From: Edaphobacter sp.
GTDB taxonomy: Bacteria > Acidobacteriota > Terriglobia > Terriglobales > Acidobacteriaceae
Reading direction: 5' to 3'
Assembly (NCBI GenBank): GCA_025462645.1
Contig: JAOAPB010000101.1
Location: 118,615 to 182,614, forward strand
Length of the DNA: 64,000 nucleotides
Part shown: positions 9,046 to 18,682 of the stretch, piece by piece
Position numbering within the stretch: the first letter of the stretch is position 1
Layout: each line of letters starts with the position of its first letter
The notes under the pieces: generated by a model
Told to the model about the DNA's origin: nothing
What the model saw: only the letters and a program-made list of their open reading frames with translations
Databases searched by the model: none
Program-made: the position numbers and the translations under genes

Positions 9046-9267
9046 AGATATGTGAGCTTAAACACCGACGCCCATTTTCTAAGCGGCTAGGTTGGTTCCG
9101 GGTTTAGAAGGATCGTTAAAACTTCACGTGTTCGCTATGCGAGCTCTGTTTATTGCGTTTTGCTCGGATGAGCACGAGACCCTGTAAGGGCCCCTTTCAC
9201 GTAAATAGCAATGGCAATTGACTGGCTAGATTAAAGACAGTAAAGTCGTCGGAAGCTCAACAATCAA

Positions 9268-11454
9268 ATGGCCTTATCTGGATACAGCCGTGCGGCTGAG
9301 AATGGCGAAGCTTTGCCGCATTCTCTTAGCGCTCTTAGCGGAGTTCACTACACCGCTTCGATCAGCAATACCCGTCGTGTGCCTAGCGACTGGATGCGCG
9401 CGTTGCAGGTTTTGTCAAAGGAGTGGCGATATTCGGCCTTTTTTGCAATGGCAATCGTTACGATCGTGACATGTATAACATTTGCAATGAAGCCGGTGTA
9501 CGAGTCTGAGGGACGATTACAAATCGACCCCCCCGGTTCAGAGGTATTTTCTTTAGACGCGGCCGGTGCAGGACTCATTGATTCCGAGTACATCAACACG
9601 GAAGCGCAAAAACTTCAGACAGATGACCTTGCTCTCGCTACGATTCGGATGTTGCATCTCGACACCAATCCTGAGATCACAGGTCGATCGACCAGTCGTC
9701 CGTTGAGCGATATATCTAGTGATTTTAATAAGAGGGAGAACGCCGTCGTGCGAGCGTTTCAATCGAAACTTTCGATTCGACGCGATCCATCAAGTCGCTT
9801 GGTCTCAGTCTCTTTTGCTACGCACGATCCGCGCCTTTCCGCAGACGTTGTGAATTCACTAATGAAACTTTTGGTGGAGAGGAACTTCGAGGCAAGAAAC
9901 CGAGCAATTGCTGAGTCTTCTGTCTGGCTCTCACGACAATTGGATGACATCCGAGAAAAAATGGAAGTTGCAATGCATACTCTTGCCGACTTCGGAGAGA
10001 AGACAGGGATTGCCGACTTGGATCCAAGCTCCAATACGTATGCAGGAAAGATGGGAGATCTCAACAAACAATTAGTACTTGCTGAATCAGAGCGAATCCA
10101 ATTTGAATCATTTCTTTCATCTTCGGGCGATCCGGATTCTCTTCCGCAGGTAAGAAATAGTCTTGTTGTCCAAGCGCTCACTCAGCGGCTTGCCGAGCAG
10201 AATGCGCAACTTGCTCAATCACGAGTTATATATGGGCCGAGCCATGCTGAAGTCCGCAAACTGCAAAACCAGGTAGATGAGTTAAAAGATCAGATCAAGA
10301 TGCAGCGTACGGCTATCGTCTCTGAATTATGGACTAACTACCATGCTGCAAAGGCTCGCGAAAGGCTTTTGGGTAGTGAAGTGAAGACGGCCACGACTGA
10401 TCTTACAACCCTAGCGCAGTACAACGTACTTAAGAAGGAAGCTGAGGCTGATCGCGATCTTTACGACAGGCTATACGCAAAGATTAAGGAGGCCGGAATA
10501 GCAGCCGCTTCCAAGTCAAGCAATGTTCATATCGTCAATCAGGCTCGAGTACTCGATCATCCGACCCGTCCTCGCAGGGCCTTAACCATCATGGCCAGTG
10601 CTTTAGTGGGGTTGGTTGGTGGCATTGCTCTGGCATTCGCGAAAGATCGTATTCAGGATCGAGTTCACACCATCGATGATGTCCGTGAGTGGGAGGGTCT
10701 GCCCACCGTGGTAGCCATGCCTGCTATTCGTACCATGCGGAGTGAGTTGACGTTGAATGGAAAAGGTTTCGGGAACGGAGCCGGGATGGAAGATACTGGG
10801 TCGCGCTGCTTTTTGCTGGATCGCCCGAATGCACCAGAATCAGAAGCTGTCCTGGGGCTTCGTACAATGCTGTTCCTGTCTCAGACTGGCACCCCACCCA
10901 AGGTCGTGCTAGTCACTTCACCGCTTCCAGGCGAGGGGAAGACGACCGTAGCCAACAATCTTGCGATTGCACTGGCAAAATATGGTAGTACCTGTTTAGT
11001 TGATGCTGATATGAGGATGCCGACCGTTGGATCCAGCTTTCATATCGCGCAGGAGCTAGGTCTTGCACATTATCTGCAGGGCACTGCATCGCTGGATCAA
11101 ATTTTATGTCCATCGCACGATATCAAGAATCTTACGATCATCCCATCTCCAATGCCGGCGGAATTCGCTAACTACCTCTTGACGGGGAAACCAATCAGAC
11201 AGCTGATTGAACATTTACGCGAACGCTTCGACTTTGTCGTCATCGACACCCCACCGATCTTGCCTTATACCGACGGGCTATCTCTCTCGACGATGGTAGA
11301 TGGGGTGATCCTCATCGGGCGGGCAGGGCAGACTCCTCGTGGAGCGATATCGCGCGGTATGGAACTACTTGAAACCGTAAAATCCGCTCGAATTTTGACC
11401 GTCGTGCTGAATGCGATGGATGAGCGCAGTAGCCATCTCAGCTATCAGTATTAG
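9268..11454 (+). CDS. Wzz/GumC chain-length regulator fused to BY-type tyrosine kinase
   Basis: A 728-residue inner-membrane polysaccharide co-polymerase with cytoplasmic kinase. The Wzz domain begins at about residue 45, with a first membrane helix at roughly 58-75 and a second at roughly 440-458. Between them lies a long coiled-coil periplasmic part rich in charged residues (about 180-400). The C-terminal BY-kinase has Walker A (LPGEGKTT, Lys558), Walker A' (VDADMR, 578-583) and Walker B (VIDTPP, Asp660). The extreme C-terminus has only one or two tyrosines (SYQY) rather than the usual long tyrosine cluster. It would control polymer length and couple Wzy polymerisation to the Wza-like exporter. 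It is the first gene of the plus arm. Confidence 0.92.
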   Translation: MALSGYSRAAENGEALPHSLSALSGVHYTASISNTRRVPSDWMRALQVLSKEWRYSAFFAMAIVTIVTCITFAMKPVYESEGRLQIDPPGSEVFSLDAAGAGLIDSEYINTEAQKLQTDDLALATIRMLHLDTNPEITGRSTSRPLSDISSDFNKRENAVVRAFQSKLSIRRDPSSRLVSVSFATHDPRLSADVVNSLMKLLVERNFEARNRAIAESSVWLSRQLDDIREKMEVAMHTLADFGEKTGIADLDPSSNTYAGKMGDLNKQLVLAESERIQFESFLSSSGDPDSLPQVRNSLVVQALTQRLAEQNAQLAQSRVIYGPSHAEVRKLQNQVDELKDQIKMQRTAIVSELWTNYHAAKARERLLGSEVKTATTDLTTLAQYNVLKKEAEADRDLYDRLYAKIKEAGIAAASKSSNVHIVNQARVLDHPTRPRRALTIMASALVGLVGGIALAFAKDRIQDRVHTIDDVREWEGLPTVVAMPAIRTMRSELTLNGKGFGNGAGMEDTGSRCFLLDRPNAPESEAVLGLRTMLFLSQTGTPPKVVLVTSPLPGEGKTTVANNLAIALAKYGSTCLVDADMRMPTVGSSFHIAQELGLAHYLQGTASLDQILCPSHDIKNLTIIPSPMPAEFANYLLTGKPIRQLIEHLRERFDFVVIDTPPILPYTDGLSLSTMVDGVILIGRAGQTPRGAISRGMELLETVKSARILTVVLNAMDERSSHLSYQY

Positions 11455-11598
11455 TGTCTGCTGTATGGATTGCCGCTGAAGTCAAAAATAGGAACAACCT
11501 CTATTTCACCTGCTTTCGGCTGAAGCGATATCTTTGCTTGACGTAAAGGTAAATTTCATCGCCGATTCTAAATCGAGTAAAAGTTCTGCTCAGGAGAG

Positions 11599-12807
11599 AT
11601 GCGCGTGACCACCCAAACTTTTGCACCATTCGACCCACCAATCACGATCAAGTCGCCATCGTATGGCGATACACCATTTCTGGATCTGAAAGCACAGTTC
11701 GTGGGTATTCGCGGTGAAGTTTTAGACGCGCTTGCTCGTGTCTTCGAATCCCAACACTTCATACTTGGTTCCGAAGTTGTGGCATTCGAACAAGAAGTGG
11801 CGGCCTACGTTGGAGCTAAGTTTGCTATTGGATGCGGGTCAGGCTCGGATGCGCTTCTCTTAGCGCAGATGGCGATTGATATAAAGCCGGGTGACGAGGT
11901 AATCACAGCCCCTTTTACATTCGGAGCTACAGCTGGTTCCATTGCAAGATTAGGAGCTCGACCGGTATTTGTTGACATACATCCAGACACCTTCAACTTA
12001 GATGAGCGACAACTTGAGGCCGCGATTACGTCGCGGACCCGGGCAATTATGCCTGTCCACCTCTTCGGTCAGCCAGCGAACATGGATCTGATCATGGATA
12101 TCGCACGAAGGCACGAACTCTCGGTTATTGAAGACGCGGCGCAGGCTATCGGTGCACGATGGAAGGGTAGAGGAGTCGGGACTATCGGAACATTTGGCTG
12201 CTTCAGTTTCTTCCCCTCTAAAAATCTTGGAGGAGCCGGAGACGGTGGCTTGATCACTACTAATGATCCTGAGCTGGCGCAGAAGCTTGGCGTACTACGA
12301 GTACATGGTGCCCGAAAGAAATACAAATATGAAGAGCTTGGGATTAACAGTCGTCTCGATGCGTTGCAAGCTGCCATTCTGCGAGTTAAGCTCCATCACC
12401 TTCAAGATTGGACTTCAGTCCGCCGGCGAAATGCAGAGACCTACAGAGAGCTGTTTGAGGAGTTCAAACTGACTCAGAAGGTTATCCTGCCCCGTTCAAC
12501 TGAAGAATGTTTCCACGTCTATAACCAGTTTTCAATACGCACGCAATTGAGAGATGAACTACAAGAATATCTGCGTGGCCAGGGAATACCAACGGAAATC
12601 TATTACCCTAACCCACTCCACCTAGAGGCCGCATTTAAATATCTTGGTTATCGTCGTGGAGATTTCCCTGCCTCCGAGTCTGTCTGTCTAGAGGTTCTAT
12701 CTCTTCCAATTTATCCAGAGCTTAAGAAAGAGCAGCAACGAGCGGTTGTTGAGGCAATCGTAGAGTTCTATGGATCAGATCTGACATCACTCGCTAAGGA
12801 GGCATAA
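11599..12807 (+). CDS. DegT/DnrJ/EryC1-family sugar aminotransferase (WbpE type)
   Basis: A 402-residue PLP-dependent aminotransferase that transfers an amino group from glutamate to a keto nucleotide sugar. The cofactor lysine is Lys208 in SFFPSKNLGG; the conserved DAAQAIGA segment (Asp179) and GSGSDALLLA phosphate-binding loop are present. It overlaps by one base with the following WbpB-WbpD-like gene (TAATG), which strongly suggests they act in sequence: oxidation at C3, transamination, acetylation. ATG 11599 sits directly on an AGGAGAG site; GTG 11605, eight bases from AGGAG, may be the true start. A second enzyme of the same family lies downstream at 14449. Which of the two serves the 3-keto uronic acid cannot be decided, but coupling favours this one. 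Confidence 0.88.
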   Translation: MRVTTQTFAPFDPPITIKSPSYGDTPFLDLKAQFVGIRGEVLDALARVFESQHFILGSEVVAFEQEVAAYVGAKFAIGCGSGSDALLLAQMAIDIKPGDEVITAPFTFGATAGSIARLGARPVFVDIHPDTFNLDERQLEAAITSRTRAIMPVHLFGQPANMDLIMDIARRHELSVIEDAAQAIGARWKGRGVGTIGTFGCFSFFPSKNLGGAGDGGLITTNDPELAQKLGVLRVHGARKKYKYEELGINSRLDALQAAILRVKLHHLQDWTSVRRRNAETYRELFEEFKLTQKVILPRSTEECFHVYNQFSIRTQLRDELQEYLRGQGIPTEIYYPNPLHLEAAFKYLGYRRGDFPASESVCLEVLSLPIYPELKKEQQRAVVEAIVEFYGSDLTSLAKEA

Positions 12808-14393
12808 TGCTACCGAGCATTGCGGTAATCGGAAGTGGGTATTGGGGAAAAAATCTCGTGCGCAATTTACATGATCTTGGGGCGCTGAAATGCGTATGTG
12901 ACTCGCGCATCGAAGTACTGCAGGAAGCAAGTAAGCTGTTCGGGGTGAATACCTGCCTTTCATCGGATTCTCTTCTCCGTGACGACGAAGTCCAAGGGAT
13001 CGTGATTGCAGCCCCGGCAGCCCAACACTATAAGCTAGCGAAAGAATGTTTGCTCGCTGGAAAAGATGTTTACGTAGAAAAGCCTCTAGCGTTGTGCGTC
13101 GAAGAAGGCCAAGAGCTGACAGATATTGCACGGCGACATAATCGCATCCTGATGGTCGGCCATATCCTTCAATATCATCCCGCGATCTTGAAGCTCAAGG
13201 AGATAATTGGATCGGGCGAGCTAGGCCGAATCCAATATATCTATTCTTCCAGGTTGAACTGGGGCAAGCTAAGGACCGAGGAGAATATCTTGTGGAGCTT
13301 CGCTCCACACGATATATCAGCGATCCTATACTTGTTGGATGAAATGCCTAGCTGCGTGATGACTACAGGCGGATCGTACATAAACCCCAAAATTTATGAC
13401 ACGACCTTGACCGCATGCACCTTTGAGAGTGGGGCTAAGGCTCATATCTTTGTCAGTTGGCTCCATCCCTTCAAAGAACAACGAATGGTGATCGTTGGCG
13501 AGAGAAGAACTGCAGTTTTCGATGATGTAGAAACAGATCGTAAGCTCGTCCTCTATTCCCACAGGATTGATTGGGTGAATCGTTTGCCGATAGCGAGCAA
13601 GGAACAGGGACAGTTAGTTCCGCTTCCGCCAGAGGAACCCCTGCGAAAAGAGTGTGAGCATTTCATTGAAAGCATGATCTCTCGTAGAACACCTCGAACC
13701 GATGGCAACAACGGGGTGATGGTGTTGAAAGTCCTGGATGGCTGTGGACGTTCGCTCCGTGCCGGAGGCGCGGCTGTTCAGGTTGATCTGCCAGTGCCAG
13801 AGTACATCGCTCATCATACCGCGGTTATCGATGAAGATTGCCAAATAGGATCAGGCAGCAAGATCTGGCATTTCAGTCATATTATGTCTGGCTCGAAGAT
13901 CGGATGCCACTGTAATTTAGGGCAGAACGTAGTAATAAGCCCTGGAGTTACAGTGGGGGATCGGGTGAAGATTCAGAATAATGTCTCGGTTTATACTGGC
14001 GTGATACTTGAGGATGATGTGTTTTGTGGTCCCTCCATGGTCTTCACCAACGTGATTAATCCGCGAAGCCATGTCGAGCGCAAGCATGAGTACAGGCGAA
14101 CTTTGGTCAAAAAAGGAGCCTCGATCGGGGCAAACGCGACTATACTTTGCGGCATTTCCTTGGGTAGATATTGCTTTGTAGCAGCGGGTGCGGTTGTCAC
14201 AAGCAATGTGCCAGATTACGGATTGGTTATGGGTGTTCCTGCGGTTCGTGTTGGTTGGATGTGTGTCTGCGGCGTTCGTCTGCATGATGATGCTTCGCGG
14301 ATGATCTGCACCGCGTGCGCCCGCAAATACATGATCGTCGGTGGAGACTGCTACGAGCAGGCACAGACGCCGAGAGAAATTGCAGTTGCCTAA
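12807..14393 (+). CDS. Fused Gfo/Idh/MocA dehydrogenase and hexapeptide acetyltransferase (WbpB-WbpD type)
   Basis: A 528-residue bifunctional protein. Residues 1 to about 325 form an NAD-dependent Gfo/Idh/MocA oxidoreductase: N-terminal Rossmann motif IAVIGSGYWGKN and the EKPLAL catalytic lysine segment near residue 93. Residues about 335-500 form a left-handed beta helix with repeated hexapeptides (AVIDEDCQIGSGSKIW, VISPGVTVGDRV, GASIGANATIL). The C-terminus carries paired cysteines (CVCG and CTAC) resembling a small zinc ribbon. In known pathways WbpB oxidises UDP-GlcNAcA at C3 and WbpD acetylates the 3-amino product; here both are in one chain. AAGGAGG precedes the ATG, which overlaps the previous stop. 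The role in UDP-diacetamido-uronic acid synthesis is inferred from family and context. Confidence 0.9.
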   Translation: MLPSIAVIGSGYWGKNLVRNLHDLGALKCVCDSRIEVLQEASKLFGVNTCLSSDSLLRDDEVQGIVIAAPAAQHYKLAKECLLAGKDVYVEKPLALCVEEGQELTDIARRHNRILMVGHILQYHPAILKLKEIIGSGELGRIQYIYSSRLNWGKLRTEENILWSFAPHDISAILYLLDEMPSCVMTTGGSYINPKIYDTTLTACTFESGAKAHIFVSWLHPFKEQRMVIVGERRTAVFDDVETDRKLVLYSHRIDWVNRLPIASKEQGQLVPLPPEEPLRKECEHFIESMISRRTPRTDGNNGVMVLKVLDGCGRSLRAGGAAVQVDLPVPEYIAHHTAVIDEDCQIGSGSKIWHFSHIMSGSKIGCHCNLGQNVVISPGVTVGDRVKIQNNVSVYTGVILEDDVFCGPSMVFTNVINPRSHVERKHEYRRTLVKKGASIGANATILCGISLGRYCFVAAGAVVTSNVPDYGLVMGVPAVRVGWMCVCGVRLHDDASRMICTACARKYMIVGGDCYEQAQTPREIAVA

Positions 14394-14448
14394 GTATTCG
14401 TGGCATAGACCCGATTTGTGCTGTTCGTCGTTCCATTGGAGTATCCAA

Positions 14449-15651
14449 ATGAAAGAGCAAGCAATTCCGTTCCACCGACCTTCGATTGGCCCAGAAGAGT
14501 TAGAAGCCGTGCGTCTTGTTCTCGAATCCAAGTGGTTAGCAACGGGGCCGGTCACAATGAAGTTTGAGCAGGAGTTCGCGGAATTTGTGGACTCAAAATA
14601 CGCTATCGCGGTTAACTCCTGTACCGCCGCTCTCCATCTTGCACTCGACTCCATCGGCATCAAACCTGGGGACGAAGTGTTGATACCGACATACACGTTC
14701 GCTGCAACTGGTGAAGTTGTGACATATTTCGGAGCACACCCAATACTTTGCGATAGCATTCCAGGGGGATTCAACATTGATCCAGCTGACGTTCTCCGTC
14801 GGATTACAGCCAAGACAAGAGCAATCATCGCTGTTCATATAGCTGGCGAGCCGAGCGATCTAGGGGCCCTTCGCCAAATTGCAAATGAACACTCTCTTTA
14901 CCTTATTGAGGATGCAGCGCATGCGTTACCCGCCACCTATGCTGGTCAAAAAATAGGATCCATATCCGATCTCACTGCCTTCAGCTTTTATGCGACTAAA
15001 ACGATCACTACTGGAGAGGGTGGCATGCTCACCACTAACAATCCGGAGTATGCCAAGCGGGCTTCGGTAATGCGACTGCATGGGATCAATGGAGATGCGT
15101 GGAAACGCTATACCAGCGAAGGATCCTGGTATTACGAGATAGTCGCCGCTGGCTTCAAAGCAAATATGCCGGACCTTCTGGCAGCTCTTGGCTTAGCGCA
15201 ATTGAAGAAGGCAAATGTATTTCATCAGAGGCGCTGCGAAATTGCAGATACTTATATCCAACGTTTCTCGCAAGTCGACGAGCTCGAATTGCCGCCCCTG
15301 GACGCTTTGAATACGACACACTCATGGCACCTATTCATACTTCGCTTGAAATTAGGTTCATCTGCTCTAGACCGTGGAGAACTGATCAAGGAACTCAAGC
15401 GACAGGGAATCGGAACCAGTGTTCACTTTATTCCTCTTCACCTGCATCCGCATTACCGTGATCGATATGGATATAAACCGGGTGAATTTCCTTGTGCAGA
15501 AGATGCTTACTCCCGTTGCATTTCACTTCCGATATATCCAGATATGACAGACGATGATGTAACAAGAGTAGCTGCCTCTGTTGAACAATATGTCACCGAT
15601 AGCTGTCGACGCCTCCGCGTGACCGCAGTAGAAACGAGGAAAACTGCGTGA
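14449..15651 (+). CDS. Second DegT/DnrJ/EryC1-family sugar aminotransferase
   Basis: A 400-residue PLP aminotransferase with the cofactor lysine Lys184 in FYATKTITTGEGG, the DAAHAL segment (Asp155) and a typical N-terminus KEQAIPFHRPSIGPEE. This subgroup commonly makes 4-amino sugars from 4-keto-6-deoxy intermediates, although no 4,6-dehydratase is visible in this window. ATG 14449 is chosen over an upstream frame that overlaps the previous gene because GGAG lies seven bases ahead of it. Its stop overlaps the ATG of the priming sugar transferase (TGATG), so translation is coupled. It may provide the amino sugar that the priming transferase loads. Substrate is unknown. Confidence 0.87.
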   Translation: MKEQAIPFHRPSIGPEELEAVRLVLESKWLATGPVTMKFEQEFAEFVDSKYAIAVNSCTAALHLALDSIGIKPGDEVLIPTYTFAATGEVVTYFGAHPILCDSIPGGFNIDPADVLRRITAKTRAIIAVHIAGEPSDLGALRQIANEHSLYLIEDAAHALPATYAGQKIGSISDLTAFSFYATKTITTGEGGMLTTNNPEYAKRASVMRLHGINGDAWKRYTSEGSWYYEIVAAGFKANMPDLLAALGLAQLKKANVFHQRRCEIADTYIQRFSQVDELELPPLDALNTTHSWHLFILRLKLGSSALDRGELIKELKRQGIGTSVHFIPLHLHPHYRDRYGYKPGEFPCAEDAYSRCISLPIYPDMTDDDVTRVAASVEQYVTDSCRRLRVTAVETRKTA

Positions 15652-16346
15652 TGTCGGAGATCTCTTCGCAAGAAGCCTCAATTGTCATTTCAAGCTGGTG
15701 CCTCTCTAGGCAAAAACGTTGGTTGGATGCGACGACAGCCGCAGCCGGATTGATTCTTTTATTCCCAGTGTTTTTTGTAATCGCGTCCGCCATCGTGATG
15801 AGTTCAGGTACCCCAATCATCTTTCGGCAGCGGAGGGTTGGCAGGTTGAACAAGGAATTCGAATTGCTCAAGTTTCGTACGATGACGAATGCTGGCTCTG
15901 AAACGGCGACAGGAGTCACGCAGAGAGGCGACTCTCGCGTCACTTTTCTAGGCAGTCTGCTGCGAAAGTGGAAGCTAGATGAACTGCCTCAGTTGATGAA
16001 CGTGCTTCTAGGCGACATGACGCTCGTTGGTCCTCGCCCTGACATGAAGAAGTTCTGGATATTAGCGAACGACACAGATAAGCAAATACTTCTTTTAACG
16101 CCAGGATTGACTGGAGAGGCCAGTATTGTCTACTGCGACGAAGAATGTATGTTGGCTCACGTACCGAAAGAGAGACTTACGGCTTTTTATGTAGAACAAG
16201 TTATTCCGGTCAAAGCGAGGCTGGACAGGGAATACGCCGCACACGCGACTTTCTGGACAGATTGCGGGATTTTGCTACAGACCTTGTTTATGCCTCTGTC
16301 TAAATACAGAAGAGACAAGAAAAAAAATTATGCACAAGTTTCCTGA
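15651..16346 (+). CDS. Priming undecaprenyl-phosphate sugar phosphotransferase
   Basis: A short (about 231-residue) bacterial sugar transferase of the WbaP/WcaJ/PglC catalytic-domain type. A single N-terminal membrane segment (about residues 24-46) is followed by the conserved catalytic core with [18 protein letters not shown] and the late signature [26 protein letters not shown]-like stretch (about 105-128). It lacks the extra four-helix N-terminal part of large WbaP enzymes, so it is the monotopic minimal form. It transfers a sugar-1-phosphate to undecaprenyl phosphate, starting each repeat unit. The gene overlaps both its neighbours, consistent with tight coupling in the EPS operon. Confidence 0.9.
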   Translation: [231 protein letters not shown]

Positions 16347-17316
16347 CAATAAACGCTTTGCCTTTACTATCTTTGATGACACCGACCTGAGTACAGTAAA
16401 AAATGTCGGTCCTATTTATCATTTGCTTGCCGACCTAGGTATGATAACTACTAAATCTGTGTGGCCGTTGGCCAGTGTTTCCGACGGCTGGCACGGTGGC
16501 AGCAGTCTTCAAGAGACGGAGTACCTCGAGTTCATTCTTAGTCTTCAGAGGCTTGGCTTTGAGATTGCCTTACATAATGTTCGTAACCATGATTCAACGC
16601 GTGAACTGATCGCATCTGGTTTGGAGAAATTCCGTGAGTTAATCGGACACTATCCCCGCATTCATGCGAATCACTCTCGGAACCGAGAGAATATTTATTG
16701 GGGAGCGTCGCGTTTTAACAGCCTCCGATTGCTATATCGTGCCAGAGCCTCATTAAGGCCTGAACGTATTTTCGAAGGAGAAAATCCTCAGACAGATTAC
16801 TTCTGGGGCGATTTGTGCAGGGAGAAGGTTGACTACGTTCGTAACTTTGTCTTTCGACAAATTAACCTTGATCACGTCAATCCTACTTTGCCATATCACG
16901 ATCCAACACGCCCATATGTCAAGCATTGGTTTAGCAGTTGCGAAGGAGCAGACGTTAACAGCTTCTGTGACATGATCTGTGAAAGAAATCAAGAACGTCT
17001 AGAAAGGGAGGGAGGAGTTTGCATTATGTATACACACTTCGCTTGCGGTTTTGTGCATGCAGGGACAGTCGATTATAAGGCCCAACAGCTTCTGCATACT
17101 CTTTCAAAGCGGAATGGGTGGTTCGTACCCGTCTCAGTTCTATTGGATTTTTTACGCAATGAGCGCGACGGATCAGTGATTTCGCTCGCGGAGCTTGCCT
17201 CCATGGAAAAACGATGGGCACTTGGCAGAATGACATTGCGTGCGAAACTTGCTTTTCAGGGGCATCCAATAATGGACCTCCCCTTTTCGAAAGACGGTCA
17301 TGTCCCAACCTACTGA
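16330..17316 (+). CDS. Polysaccharide-deacetylase-like protein of EPS cluster
   Basis: A 328-residue protein that I cannot place with certainty. The N-terminus (RFAFTIFDDTDLST) resembles the first motif of NodB-fold deacetylases, where paired aspartates sit in a FTxDD context; a later HANHSRNR segment near residue 112 could supply metal-binding histidines. The LGFEIALHN segment resembles the second strand of these folds. There is no signal peptide, so it would act in the cytoplasm on a lipid-linked or nucleotide sugar rather than on exported polymer. It overlaps the priming transferase by 17 bases and the GT4 gene by 17 bases. Deacetylase function is a guess from motif shape; a different hydrolase of the same barrel fold is possible. 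Confidence 0.65.
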   Translation: MHKFPDNKRFAFTIFDDTDLSTVKNVGPIYHLLADLGMITTKSVWPLASVSDGWHGGSSLQETEYLEFILSLQRLGFEIALHNVRNHDSTRELIASGLEKFRELIGHYPRIHANHSRNRENIYWGASRFNSLRLLYRARASLRPERIFEGENPQTDYFWGDLCREKVDYVRNFVFRQINLDHVNPTLPYHDPTRPYVKHWFSSCEGADVNSFCDMICERNQERLEREGGVCIMYTHFACGFVHAGTVDYKAQQLLHTLSKRNGWFVPVSVLLDFLRNERDGSVISLAELASMEKRWALGRMTLRAKLAFQGHPIMDLPFSKDGHVPTY

Positions 17317-18487
17317 AGAGAAAATATATCGCATTATACATCTTACTTCTGCACACCCTGTGATGGATGTTCGCATCTTTCATAAGGAATGCCGTTCGCT
17401 GGTTCGGGCTGGGTTTGAGGTGATACAGATTTGTAATCATGATCTCAGCGCCACGGTCGATGGGGTGCAGATCCTTGGACTCGGCAAAACTCGGGGGCGG
17501 GCTAGTAGATTCACAAAGGGACTTGTCAGAACTTTTATGACCGCACTACGTTGCCGTGGTGACCTTTATCACCTTCATGATCCGGACCTGTTGATCCTGG
17601 GTCTTGCCCTGAGAGCGCTTGGCAGGCGGGTGGTCTACGACATTCACGAAGATCTCCCTACGAAGATACTCCTTAAGATGTATTTGCCAAAGATCACTCG
17701 AAAGCCGCTGAGCTCCCTCGTTGGACGTTTAGAAAATGTCGTCGCGAGTTTCATGAGCGGTCTTATTACAGCGACTCCGACTCTTAGAGATCGCTTTGAA
17801 AAGTCAAACCAAAATATCGTTGTAGTAAATAACTTCCCTATGCTCGAAGAATTCGATGGTGTAGGAACTATCGGATGGGAAGAACGCGAGCCCCACGTAG
17901 CCTATTTTGGGGGGATCTCCGAGGCACGTGGAGTAGAAGAAATGATTGAGGCAGTCGCTCTGCTGCCAAGTGTTCTCGGTGTAAGGCTAGAATTGGCTGG
18001 CTGGTTCTATGTTGACTCTCTACTCGGACGTCTCAAAGAAAAGCCTAATTGGAAACTCGTCAATTGGCACAGCGACGTTGATCGATTGAGTCTAAGACAC
18101 TTACTTAATAGGGTATCAATAGGCCTAGTTGTACTTCACCCTGAAAAGAGCTTTATAAGCTCACAGCCAACCAAACTCTTCGAATATATGGCTGCGGGAA
18201 TCCCTGTGATTGCCTCTGATTTTCCGCTTTGGCGAACCATCATTGAGACGTGCGACTGCGGTCTGTTGGTCGATCCTCTCGCAGCTGGTTCTATCGCAGC
18301 TGCAATAGAGAGTTTGATTACGAAGCCGGCGAACGCGCGTGCTATGGGAGAACGCGGTCGACGAGCCATCAAAGAACACTTCAATTGGGCGAATGAAGAG
18401 CAGACACTACTTTCTTTTTATTCGTGCCTCTTGAAAGGCTATGCCGCTAGAGCTAGGTACAAAGTCAGCGACTACTCCAGTGCTTAG
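17300..18487 (+). CDS. Family 4 glycosyltransferase
   Basis: A 395-residue GT-B fold retaining glycosyltransferase. The N-terminal domain opens with RIIHLTSAHPVMDVRIFHKE, a form common in capsule GT4 enzymes, and contains DLYHLHDPDLLILGLAL. The C-terminal domain has the donor-binding region PTKLFEYMAAGIPVIASDF around residue 290-310, where the EYMAAG glutamate region is typical of GT4. It would add a sugar to the lipid-linked repeat unit in the cytoplasm. With the priming enzyme and the GT2 protein it makes only three obvious transferases in the window, suggesting a short repeat unit or further transferases elsewhere. It overlaps the preceding gene. Confidence 0.9.
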   Translation: MSQPTEEKIYRIIHLTSAHPVMDVRIFHKECRSLVRAGFEVIQICNHDLSATVDGVQILGLGKTRGRASRFTKGLVRTFMTALRCRGDLYHLHDPDLLILGLALRALGRRVVYDIHEDLPTKILLKMYLPKITRKPLSSLVGRLENVVASFMSGLITATPTLRDRFEKSNQNIVVVNNFPMLEEFDGVGTIGWEEREPHVAYFGGISEARGVEEMIEAVALLPSVLGVRLELAGWFYVDSLLGRLKEKPNWKLVNWHSDVDRLSLRHLLNRVSIGLVVLHPEKSFISSQPTKLFEYMAAGIPVIASDFPLWRTIIETCDCGLLVDPLAAGSIAAAIESLITKPANARAMGERGRRAIKEHFNWANEEQTLLSFYSCLLKGYAARARYKVSDYSSA

Positions 18488-18682
18488 TCGAAAGCATATT
18501 GCCGTTCGCAGACGTCTCAGTGAAATATCGAGCGCCCGCCACATATCGTAGTCAGTGTGGAGCGAGCATCGAAGGCAGCATTGTACATCCAATCGTTCAG
18601 CCATCAGTCTCTTAGCTCGCAGTCGCTATCGAACTCGTTCGATCGATTGACCGACGGCAATATCAATTAGTCAAGGATATCT

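Larger units (their letters stand above)
8535..9267. promoter_or_regulatory. Long divergent control region between EPS arms
   Basis: More than 700 bases separate the Crp/Fnr gene (minus) from the chain-length kinase gene (plus). There is no supported ORF. Visible structures are an odd palindrome at 8798-8810 (CCCCTT-T-AAGGGG) that could be an operator, and a hairpin followed by a nine-T run at 9016-9045. This is the natural place for the promoters of both arms. Confidence 0.45.
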
